64,000 bases of DNA from Viscum album (Eukaryota > Streptophyta > Magnoliopsida > Santalales > Viscaceae): positions 273,518,250-273,582,249 of the forward strand of contig OY728153.1 in assembly GCA_963277665.1 (NCBI GenBank). The letters are read 5' to 3'. Below, one piece after another: positions 1-9,550 of this stretch. How positions within the stretch are numbered: the first letter of the stretch is position 1; each line of letters begins with the position of its first letter. The notes beneath the pieces were generated by a model. It was not told the DNA's origin, ran no database searches, and saw only the letters and a program-made list of their open reading frames with translations. Both the position numbers and the translations under genes were made by a program.

Positions 1-996
1 TGGACTCATTAAGTATTTTTGATACGTGGATGTTCATCTATGTACTGACATCTCACTTATAAACGTTGGAGTATGGGATAAATTGGATGAGCTCTTTGGA
101 CTCTAGTTGATGATTATGAGGTTACCCCAGACTTCAATCGGGCTTGGATGAGATGTTTTAAGGGTGATGATCCTAGTGTGATGGATCAGGTATGTACCTA
201 AGTTCATGTGGTGACATGATGACAAAATGAATGCCTTATTAGGAGACATCACTGGAATTTAGATACATTCTTCAGTGTACATTCTCTAAGAAATATTAAG
301 TGCCTTGGATAAAATAAATTGGATTTAAATGTTTATATGTTGTCCTTGTAAGCCAAGTGTTTTGATAATAGGCAACCATAAGTGGATCGACTTGTTTTAT
401 TCTTGTTTCGGTGAATACGGTTGGTAATGAACTATTTTAGGCATGCCATTAAGTTAATATGGGTGTAATGTAAATGTCATCATTATCTTTCAAGGAAATC
501 TTGCGTGACTAGTTTTTTCTTGGTCGATCAAAATTTGATTGTTTTAATAAAATGAGGACCATATTATATCCTTGGATTTAATTGGGTTACCAAGTTGAAA
601 AGAATCATGCCAATAGAATTGTTAAAATTATTAAGGAGTGCTTTGATAGGGAACTCCTACAGTGGAGAGTATTGTGGCTTAGAGTTGGCCTTTAAATGTT
701 AAAACCCATTAGTGGAAAGTTCCATGGGTTTGTTGATGCAAGGGATGATGATGTGGTCATGTATTAGGTTAGACGGTTTGGAAAGTGTCATCTCAATGTT
801 TTAGTTTTAATAAGATCATTAGCTTGATTCATAACGGACTATATTTCATACTCTTAAGGGATGTTTTGAGGTGTTTTGGGTGATGGAAATGCAATGAAAC
901 TATTTAAATTAGACTTCACAACCCTAGTAGTTTGGGTGTTGTTTTCATTATTTCCCCAAGGCTTCTTGGGGATGAAAAGTTCTAAGGTGGGGAGGT
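1..996 (+). other. 3' interior tail of an old LTR retrotransposon (unresolved)
   Basis: No intact gene is visible. A short open stretch near 108-200 reads like coding sequence (…DDYEVTPDFNRAW…) but I do not recognise the family and it stops soon after. The segment ends with GATGAAAAGTTC, a purine tract and TTGTAATTCCCC, the arrangement found just before the 3' LTR in plant Ty3/gypsy elements. I therefore infer degraded 3' interior of a plus-strand gypsy element whose 3' LTR begins near 997. The element's left part lies outside the window. Confidence 0.3.
984..996 (+). other. polypurine tract-like site
   Basis: AAGGTGGGGAGGT lies directly before TGTAATTCCCC. Its position matches the second-strand priming site upstream of a 3' LTR, as at 9538-9550 in element 1. 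Confidence 0.35.
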
Positions 997-1743
997 TGTA
1001 ATTCCCCATGTTATTGGACTGGGTGAAATTTCTAAAGGAATTTAAATTTCCCCTTTTGTGGATGGTTAAATTATTAAATTGAGATCTGGAATGTAAATAT
1101 GATCCTTTGAACACTTAAAAGTGATGTTTTTAGTTAAGGTTTATACCCTGGGAGGTTTCCTGGGAGTTTAGTTGAGTTTCAAAATCATCGAGGTCAAAAA
1201 TCACTGGTTCTTGGAAAAGAAACATGAGGTGCACAGTTAGTTTAACCATTCAGGTCAACCATGAGGCTCTGATTCTTGAGGATCATGGTTTTTCTAAATT
1301 GTGTGAGGGGTCAAAAGGTCATGCGGCTTGGTGTAAGTGCGTGTGGTGTGACTTGCATGGGCTACGCACATTTTTTCCAAACCGTGCACCTAGCCCACAC
1401 CCTTAGTGCCACATAACCAGTAGCTACACATGGTTAGGTGCATGATTTTTCAAACTGTGTGGCCCAACCATTCACCCCTTTTCAAATGGTTATGGCTTTG
1501 GGAAGTGAAGCCCACATGTTTGGTACATGGTTATCCAAACCATGCAGTTCTTTAAAGGGGATGTTATTATGATTTTCCCTTGTTTTTTTATGTTCCTCTT
1601 CCTTTTTTTCTCCTACACATGCACAACACCTCTCCATATCCCATTCAAGATCCTCCTCCATCCAAGGTATTATTTGAGATACCTCCTCTATCCAGACTCC
1701 ATTTTGAGTATTTTCTATTGTAATGGAATCTCCTTTGTGAGTC

Positions 1744-1749
1744 TAAAAC
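1744..1749. repeat. target-site duplication, left copy (element 1)
   Basis: TAAAAC directly precedes the 5' LTR and recurs exactly at 12373-12378 after the 3' LTR. A 5-bp AAAAC duplication is equally possible if the LTR ends ...CCAT. Confidence 0.85.
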
Positions 1750-1938
1750 TGTAACGACCTGAACTTTTTAATTATATTTGTTTCCTAATTTTTTGTGTTA
1801 TTTTATTTTATACTCAACAAAACTATATCTTTTAATTAATGAAGTGGGTATAATTAAAATGAGATCATTGGGTTTAGACTATTATATGACCGTTGGTCAA
1901 TATGACTGTTGGAAACTATAATCTTAACATTGTGTTTT

Positions 1939-1946
1939 TATAAATA
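1939..1946 (+). promoter_or_regulatory. TATA box of the U3-internal ORF module
   Basis: TATAAATA lies 38 bp upstream of the ATG at 1984 and is preserved at 9740-9747 in the 3' LTR. It is separate from the main LTR TATA box about 1.27 kb downstream. Confidence 0.45.
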
Positions 1947-1983
1947 TGGTTATCTTGGTTAATTAATACAGAAAGAAGATTGA

Positions 1984-2253
1984 ATGGCATCATCCAGTAG
2001 AATCGAGCCATATGAATCCCATCTTTCGGAGCTTGGGAAGAAGGTAGCATCACTGGGCTTTGATCTAGACCAAGCCCAAGCTGAACTTCAACATATGAAG
2101 CTGGAACGGAATCACCTAAGGGAGAAGTTCAAACTGATAGAAATCACCACTTGGGAAATGTTGTCCAAGCCATCCCAAGATTCTATCACCATAGCACACC
2201 TTACACTTAGGTCATATGCTGGTGTTATAAGGGGCTATGTAACGAGACCTTAG
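1984..2253 (+). CDS. 89-codon ORF inside U3 of the 5' LTR (function unknown)
   Basis: The protein begins MASSSRIEPYESHLSELG and ends RGYVTRP. Residues about 10-55 are rich in heptad-spaced Leu with Glu, Lys and Arg, suggesting a coiled coil. I recognise no family and see no signal peptide or membrane segment. The ORF has a higher GC content than the LTR around it. A TATAAATA lies 38 bp upstream of the ATG and AATAAA 26 bp downstream of the stop. The same ORF is open in the 3' LTR (9785-10054) although the copies differ at about 29 of 270 bases and 15 of 89 residues by eye. Replacement and silent changes occur roughly in proportion to their sites, so recent selection is not evident. It may be a captured host fragment or a real retrotransposon accessory ORF; chance is not excluded. 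Confidence 0.4.
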   Translation: MASSSRIEPYESHLSELGKKVASLGFDLDQAQAELQHMKLERNHLREKFKLIEITTWEMLSKPSQDSITIAHLTLRSYAGVIRGYVTRP

Positions 2254-2278
2254 CTGCTTTGTGTAATCATTTTATATA

Positions 2279-2284
2279 AATAAA
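2279..2284 (+). promoter_or_regulatory. polyadenylation-type signal after the U3 ORF
   Basis: AATAAA follows the ORF stop by 26 bp and is conserved at 10080-10085 in the other LTR. It would end a transcript started at the upstream TATA box. Confidence 0.35.
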
Positions 2285-3207
2285 ATTCTGATTTCTTCTT
2301 ATGGTGAAGTTTGTGAAATTCAAATATCCGAATAAATATAGGATGCATATTATTGATGAATTTAGGAAAAAATGGTATTTAAAAAAATTTCTAATATTCT
2401 TTAAATAATTAATAATGTGAAATGATTTTCAAAAAATGGTCTTATACAGTTGTGATTAGTGAGAAATTTAGAGTCTAATAAGATCAACTCGGTTTTTAGT
2501 GAATAATAAATTAGGAATAGTAACATACCCATATGAATATTAATGAATAGTAAATTGACCAAAAAAATAGAAACTTCACCCATGAATGTATAAATACATT
2601 TTAGACATCTTAAAAGTGAAAAAACGATCATAGCTTAAGTTTTAGTATTTTTGTATGCCATAAATATTTTATTTACAATTTTATAATTAATTTAATAATT
2701 TAAAATGGAAATTTATTTTTATAAAATTTAATCATAAATTGTTACTTTATTGTCTTATGGGTATACGATATTTTTATGGGACCTTTATTACTTTTTTAAG
2801 GTGTTACAAAATGAGTTATAGTTTTAAAGTTGTATTTTTGGAATAAATAATGATTTTATTTAAAAATTAAATTAAAAATATTTAGAAAATTATTTTGACA
2901 AAATGGAATTTATTTTTGATTTCAGATAATCGATATTAGTTTAGGGTGAATTTTTGGGATTTTTCTGAAATAGTTGAATTATCAGTGAATGGTAAAAATG
3001 CAGTTTTGAGATTCGGGTGTTTAATGACATCATTAATGATGTAATAATGATGTAAGATTTCTAGTAGACTTATGAATAGTGATATATGCTATTAGGTGTC
3101 CCAATTGGCCAATACCATGGGCAAATACCATGGGAAAGCCCATGGTTTTGCAAATACCACTGATGAGGTGTCCCTTGGAAATTAATAATTTATTCACTCA
3201 CTTTTCC

Positions 3208-3215
3208 TATAAATA
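3208..3215 (+). promoter_or_regulatory. main LTR promoter TATA box (element 1, 5' LTR)
   Basis: CCTATAAATACC is identical at 11016-11023 in the 3' LTR. Element 2 has an equivalent site at 40816-40823. The usual LTR order places U3 to its left and R/U5 to its right. Confidence 0.6.
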
Positions 3216-4565
3216 CCAAGACATTTACCTCATTAATTTCATTCCAAAATCATCCTCAAAGAAGTTATGATCTCCTTACCACCCAAGGAGTCCTCTCAAG
3301 ATTCCTTCAAGCCTCCCAAGATTCCTACCTTCAAGTTTTCGAAGTTACTCTTCAAGGTAAGGGATCCTTTCACCCTCCTCTTTTTAAGTCATGACTTCCT
3401 TTATGTTGTGTTTTCTAGTTTCCATATATTTATGTTGAGGGTATGTTCTTATATGTTCTCATTACTTTACATTTCATTTCTAATTATTTTAGAGACCCTT
3501 TCCGCTCTCATCAATTTATTTTCTGAATTTTTAAGTGACGATGTTAGGCTGCCGAATTTCTCATAAAAGAAATCACATCTTCTCTTTTATTTCTTATTTC
3601 CTTTTCATGTGGTATGTCATTAAAATATCTATAAAATGATCTTATTTGGTACACATACTGCATTATGAATTATTTATGAGTGGGTGACCCTTGTTCCCTC
3701 CCTTTTTATTATTTTCTAAAACCATGATATATAGCCGTTATGCAGCAGAAATTTTGCCTCAAAATTTCTCTCTCTTTTTCTCTTGTTTTATATATGTGAA
3801 TACCAAGACCTATTTAGTTTATATGGGTGTTCATAAATACTCAATAATGATATATTTTATTCTGGAATTTACATACATATAACCCTCACTCCCTTTCCAT
3901 GGGTTATAAATGACATGATAGTCCTATTTTTAAGCACTTTTAAAACGTCACGATTTGGAAGTGAAACCCATTTATTTTACTCTATTTGGGTTATTTATGA
4001 AATGTTTGATTATGATATATGTGTATCAAATGAAAATAAATACATATTAATGTTTTTCCCTGATATCACTCCAATGCATTGGGTAAATAATTAATCTCTA
4101 GAGATGACAAGTTTCACGATACCTTGGTGAATAACCTTGGTAACTTTTATGAAACCTTGGGGATGGACCTTGGTGATATGTTCATGAATGTATAAATGAA
4201 ATGTTGAAGCCACATATTCAAGTTATGTTTCAAGTTCTTTTCATTATGATATTCCTATACTTCCATTTCTCATGTCCTTATGTTTTTATTCAAGTTCTTA
4301 TTGATATCACAAGTAAATGGATTCCCTTGTTTACCCTTACTCGGACTTCTGCTCATCATTTACTTTGATTTATGTCTCCAGGATATGAGATGCAGTAATT
4401 GTATATAGGATGAACATATGATGAGGCCTTACAAGTCGATTATAAGAATTTTTTTGTTGTTTTCATGTTTTATGTCTCTGATTTCCAAGACACTAGACTT
4501 TAAAGATCCTTTGTTTGTAAAATGTAATGAAAAGTTATGTAATTAAAAAGGCGGGATGCCATAGT

Positions 4566-4577
4566 TGGTATTAAAGT
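4566..4577 (+). other. primer binding site, tRNA-iMet type (decayed)
   Basis: TGGTATTAAAGT begins 4 bases after the 5' LTR and matches the tRNA-iMet-complementary TGGTATCAGAGC with three differences (C to T, G to A, C to T), fitting cytosine deamination. The segment 4578-5009 is untranslated leader with no gene visible. Confidence 0.75.
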
Positions 4578-5009
4578 ATAGTTTAGTTATTTATGGGAAT
4601 TAGGCTATGAAAACTTTAGGGAAAACCCTATAGAAACGTTTAAATATAGTAAAACTTCCTAGAATTTTGGTGAGTATTGAGTAAGTGGTTTATCAAACAA
4701 ATACATCCATGTCTGGATACAAGCAGGTAGAGGCGGCTCTTTCACAGATGTACATAGGGGTAAAACCCGAAAATACCTCTTTGAGCTAGACTCGAACGGG
4801 AAATGGTGCACAAAAATGGGCCTTGCTGCACTCTTGGTTACGACACTCCTGGGGGATATGTTTGTTTAATCATTAGCTTTTTATGAATAATTATGAAGGA
4901 TTTATAGAGAAATGTAATTGTTTAAAGAAGTTTTAAGACATAAATCCTTTATAGTTAAAATATTCGTAAATGAAATAAGTTTCTCTTTAAGGTTTTATTC
5001 TTTTAGAAA

Positions 5010-6042
5010 ATGGCAGGAAATAGGAGGAACCGTGCAAATGGTGACTGCAATGGACCATGCACTGACAGCCCTACAATGGAATCTGGAATGGAAACATTCA
5101 TGCGAATGATGAACCAACTGACTCAAGTTATGGGAAATAACTTGAATCAATATAAGAGAACAATCTCACCGTTAAGGGAACAACATTATGTTGAGTCCTT
5201 TATGTGTCAGCGACCACAAACTTTTAGTGGATCGAATGACCCATTGATTACTGAGCAGTGGATCAGCTCTATCGAGAAGATCTTTTATGTGCTCTGTTGT
5301 TCAGAGCAAGAGAAGGTCACCTTGGCTGTCTATCGCTTAGAAGGATAAGTTGATCAGTGGTGGGATCTGGTTAAAAACACGAGGCAAAGAGTGGAGGTTG
5401 AATCTATGGAGTGGGAAGAGTTCAGAGGGATCTTCTTTAGTAAGTATTTCCCTCATTCCATGAGAACAAGAATGGAGAAGGAGTTTCTTGAGCTGAAGTA
5501 GAAGGAATGAATCTATAGGAATCTATGAGATGAACTTCACAAGGATTTCATGTTACACCTCTAGATTTTTCGTGGATCCAAATGGAAAGTTTGATAGATT
5601 CTTCGGTGGACTGAGACCTCATTTGTGGAAGAATATAGCCAACCGATATTATGACAGCTATGAGGAGATCGTTCGAAGTGCGATGAAAGTCGAACTAGAG
5701 TTTGGTGAGACGCAATGGTCTCATAAATCCAATGAAAAAAAGAGATCAATGGATCCAAGCTTAGGGAGGATCTTTGATCAAGGAAGAGGAGGAAAGAAAC
5801 TGAAATGTATCATGCGTAATAAATGTGGTAAGAAGCATTCGGGGAACTGCCTGGTCGGGAGAAGGAAATGCTACAAGTGTGGAAGAGATGGACATATTTC
5901 AAAGAATTGTTGTAGTGAGGTGAAACCTCAACTTCCAAACACTAACGACAAGGGGAAGATGGTGCGGGCCCTACCTGATGTCCAGTGATTTAAGTGTGGA
6001 AAACTTGGGAACTTTGCCAATCACTGTCCAAATCTGAGGGCA
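5010..6042 (+). pseudogene. gag: gag of element 1 (broken)
   Basis: Gag would form the element's cytoplasmic particle and bind its RNA. The start at 5010 (MAGNRRNRANG) is the first ATG of a Gag-like frame. The retrotransposon gag core follows (…DQWWDLV…, …SKYFPHSMR…, …EFLELK…). A stop at 5346-5348 and two at 5499-5510 break it. A local duplication of AGGAAT…CTAT at 5503-5526 then shifts the frame, which continues in frame 1 from 5518. Zinc-binding motifs: an atypical CxxxxxCGKKHxGxC near 5806-5850, a canonical CYKCGRDGHISKNC at 5869-5910, and a third at 5985-6029 whose first Cys is a stop and whose His is Asn. Family identity is secure; function is lost. Confidence 0.88.
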
Positions 6043-8025
6043 GTGGATGGGAACCACCATCAGCCTCAGCAAAGGCCAAGGGAGAAAGGTCATGCTTTTT
6101 CTATCACGAAAGCTGAAGTTGAATCTCCAAATGATGTGGTAGCAGGTACTCTTGTTGTTCTTTCAAATATACCAAGTACTTTGTTTGCTTATGGTTCTAT
6201 GTATTCCTTTATTTCCTCCAAGTTTTCAACGAATTTAGAATCAACCTTGGACTTGCTAAAAGTAGAGTTATTATTCAAGATTCTTGGTGGGAATATTTAA
6301 GCATCATCAGTGTTTAGAAACTCTAGTATTTACTTTGGTGAGCACAATATTATCACAAATCTAGTAGTCATTCCCATGCTGGAATTCGAAATTATACTAG
6401 GGATGGACTGGATCTCAAAGTATAATGCTAAGATCAAATGAAGAAGTAAGGAAATCTCAGTAGTCTTTAATGGAAAACCTACAGTTATCTTCCAAGGAGA
6501 TATATCTCAACCTGATATTTGTCTATAAGAACCTCCTATATCCTTCTTTATGTAATTGATCAGTGAAGAGGAAGAAGGAAAAGAGAGTTTGAGGATAGAA
6601 AATGTCCCCATCGCCCAGGAATATGTTGATGTATTTCCTGATGATTTTTCTGGACTTCCACCAGAAAGAGAGGTAGAGTTCTCTATTGAACTCGTACCTG
6701 GATCTCATCCAATATCAAATACCCCATATAGGATGGAAAATGTGGATCTAGAGGAATTAAAGAAACAACTCCAAGATCTTTTGGAGAAGGGGTTTATCTG
6801 ACAGAGTGTGTCTCCTTGGGGAGCACCTGTTCTCTTTGTGAAGAAGAAGGATGGATCGATGCGGTTATGCAATGATTATAGAGAACTGAACGAGATCATA
6901 GTAAAGAACAAATACCCTCTTCTAAGAATTTATGACTTATTTTACCAACTTCATGGGGCTCAATTCTTTTCTAAGATTGATCTTCAGTCTAGTTATCATC
7001 AATTGAGGGTGAAGAAAGAATATATTCTGAAAACTACCTTCGGATCAAGATATGGGAATTATGAGTTTGTTGTTATGCCTTTTGGACTAACTAATGCACC
7101 TACTATTTTTATGGATTTGATGAATATATTCTTTAAATACTACCTTGATAACTTTTTGGTAGTTTTTATTGATGATATTCTGATATATTCCAAAAGTCGT
7201 GAGGAGCATGAGGATCATCTAAAGGTTATTTTGCAAACTCTATGGAAGGAGAGACTTTTTGTAAAGTTCAGTAAATGTGAATTCGGGTTACAACAAGTTG
7301 CTTTCTTGGGGCAAATTGTTACTAATTAAGGAATCACAGTTGACCCTGAAAAGACAAAAGTTGTAGAGGAGTGGCCTCGGCCTATAACAATAACTGAGAT
7401 TTGTAGTTTCCTTGGATTAGCGGGATATTATAGGAGGTTTTTAAAAAACTTTTCATGACTTTCTAATCCATTAACTATGTTAACTCGAAAAAAGGTCAAG
7501 TCCATCTGGATAAAGGAGTGTGAGGAAAGTTTCCAAGAGCTGAAGAAGAGACTGGTTACTGCACCCGTGTTAACTCTGCCCTCAAGTGGAGAAGGATTCG
7601 TTATTTTTAACGATTCATCTCTAAAAGGTCTTGGGTGCGTCCTCATGAAAAATGAAAAATTCATTGCTTATGCATCTTGACAGTTGAAGACTCATGAGAA
7701 AAACTATCCTACGCATAATCTGGAGCTGACTGCAGTCGTTTTTGCTCTGAAGATATGGAGGCACTATCTTTATGGGGAGAAATGTGATATATACACAGAC
7801 CATCAAAGTTTGAAGTATATTTTCACACAAAAGTAATTAAACATGAGACAAAGGAGATGGTTGGATATTCTTAAAGACTATGTTTGTTCAATTCATTATC
7901 AGCCCATAAGAGAAAACAAAGTTGTTGATGCATTAAGTAGGAAAGACCCATTTTTTCTTTCCATGATGAGGATTCAAAAATATCCTTTGATCAATGACCT
8001 AGTAAAGATGGACATGGGAATATAA
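6043..8025 (+). pseudogene. pol: protease-reverse transcriptase-RNase H of element 1 (broken)
   Basis: This is the polyprotein part that matures the particle and copies RNA into DNA. Protease: the loop normally reading F-D-S-G-A reads F-A-Y-G-S at 6184-6198, so the catalytic Asp (GCT at 6187-6189) is gone. [16 protein letters not shown] at about 6818, the FSKIDL motif, then FIDD at 7165-7176 with both Asp present. RNase H: the acidic residues in [19 protein letters not shown] and VVDALSRK all remain. In-frame stops lie at 6799-6801, 7327-7329, 7456-7458, 7678-7680, 7834-7836 and 8023-8025. All segments are in one frame, so the damage is mainly nonsense, several being TGA where the family has Arg (CGA). 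A frameshift separates it from integrase. Confidence 0.93.
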
Positions 8026-8111
8026 GGGAAGGGACATCATCAACCCTAAACCAAATGATTTCTCAACCGTCATTACTAGAGAAGATCAAGAAATCATAGA
8101 AAGAAGATCCT

Positions 8112-9482
8112 TTGTTACAGAAGAAGTTTAAGGCTATGAAAGATGGGAAGTTTCTTGAGTTCAATACTGATCAAGAAGGTGTACTGAAATTTCATACAAG
8201 ACTATGTGTTCCATCTATTCTGGAAATAAAGAAGGAGCTGATGGATGAAGCTCATAGCTCTACATTCTCTATACATCCTGGTATCATGAAAATGTATAGG
8301 GACCTTCGTGATAATTATTGGTGGGATAATATGAAAAGGGAGATTGTTGACTACACTTCAAGGTGCTTGGTATGTCAGCAAGTGAAGGGAGAGAAACAAC
8401 TTCCTAAAGGGGTATTCCAACAACTACCCATACCAGCATGGAAGTGGGACAATATCACTATGTACTTCACTACTGGTCTCCTGAGAACTGCCAAAGTAAA
8501 TAATGCGATATGGGTTATTGTGGACCATCTCACCAAGACTGCCCATTTTATCTCCATTCGGGAAGATTTCTATCTTGATCAACTTTCCAAGATTTATGTG
8601 AAGGAAGTGGTAAGGCTACATGGAGTTCCACTTTCTATCATATCTGATCGTGATCCAAGGTTCACATCAAAATTCTGGATAAGTCTTCAACAAGATCTGA
8701 GCACTAAATAGAATTTCAGTATGGCCTATCACCCCCAAAATGATGGCCAATCTGAAAAGACTATTCAAACACTCGAGGACATGCTGAGAACTTTCTCAAT
8801 AGAATTTAAAGGTGGATGGGATCAACATCTCTCTTTAGTTGAGTTCTCTTACAAAAACATCTTCCAGTCGAGCATTCAAATGGCACCCTATGAAGATCTA
8901 TATGGGAATCATTGTAGAACTCTTACTTTTTGGGATGAAGCTGGTGAGAGAAAGCTTCTTGGGCCTGATCTTGTGCAAGAGATGATAGAAAAGGTCCATG
9001 CCATCCAGCAACACATTAAGGTTTCTCTGAGTCGGCAAAAGATCTATGCCGACAACCGTCGAAGGGACTTAGAGTTTGATGTTGGTGACAAAGTCTTTCT
9101 TCTAATTTAACCTTAGAAGAGAGTCATGAGGTTTGGGAAGAAAGGGAAGCTCAGCCCTAGGTACATTGGACCCTATGAAATCCTTGATCGTGTGGGAGCA
9201 GTGGCCCATCGGCTTGCACTTCCTCCAAATCTAGCACAAGTTCATGATGTCTTCCACGTATCCCTCTTAAGGAAGTACATACCTAACCCTTTACATGTAC
9301 TAAATACAGAGTTGGTACAACTGGAACATGACCTATCTTATGAGGAGCAGCTAGTGGAGATCTTGGATCGTAGAGACAAGGTTCTACGCAACAAGACTAC
9401 CCACCTTGTTAAGGTGTTGTGGAGGAACCACAAATGTGAAGAAGCCACATGGGAACTAGAGGATTCCATGAGACAGAAGTAA
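8112..9482 (+). pseudogene. pol: integrase and chromodomain of element 1 (broken)
   Basis: Integrase would insert the cDNA into the nucleus's chromatin. The N-terminal zinc domain is seen as HSSTFSIHPG … CLVCQQVKG. The catalytic core shows SDRDPRF (second Asp) and QSEKTIQTLE (Glu), but the first Asp, normally in a (T/S)MDF context, is Tyr (TAC at 8463-8465). After the core come a GPYEI motif, [10 protein letters not shown], and a C-terminal chromodomain ([17 protein letters not shown], about 9401-9451), which steers chromoviruses to chromatin marks. Stops at 8709-8711, 9108-9110 and 9114-9116 interrupt one frame. The last stop, at 9480-9482, is followed by the polypurine tract. Confidence 0.93.
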
Positions 9483-9537
9483 CCACACCTTTTCCCATCA
9501 GAGGGTACGAGATAAAATTTTGGAGACAAAATTTCTT

Positions 9538-9550
9538 AAGGGGGGAAGAA
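9538..9550 (+). other. polypurine tract of element 1
   Basis: AAGGGGGGAAGAA lies immediately before the 3' LTR, the standard site for plus-strand DNA priming. Confidence 0.85.

Larger units (their letters stand above)
1750..4561 (+). repeat. 5' LTR of element 1
   Basis: It runs from TGTAACGACC to GGGATGCCA, 2812 bp, and matches 9551-12372 throughout. The canonical LTR promoter is the TATAAATA at 3208-3215. The first 600 bp of U3 holds a separate TATA-ORF-AATAAA module. Downstream parts (for example the repeated GAATAGTAA motif near 2500-2600) are also found in the LTRs of element 2, so the two elements are related. Confidence 0.92.

Noticed and set aside
1..996. Endogenous pararetrovirus or host gene at the left edge
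   Set aside because: I could not identify any movement-protein, RT or host domain motif; the polypurine tract and LTR start favour an LTR element tail.
3267..3566. 99-codon ORF downstream of the LTR TATA box
   Set aside because: The partner LTR does not keep the frame (the equivalent at 11075 stops after 64 codons), so it is probably chance.
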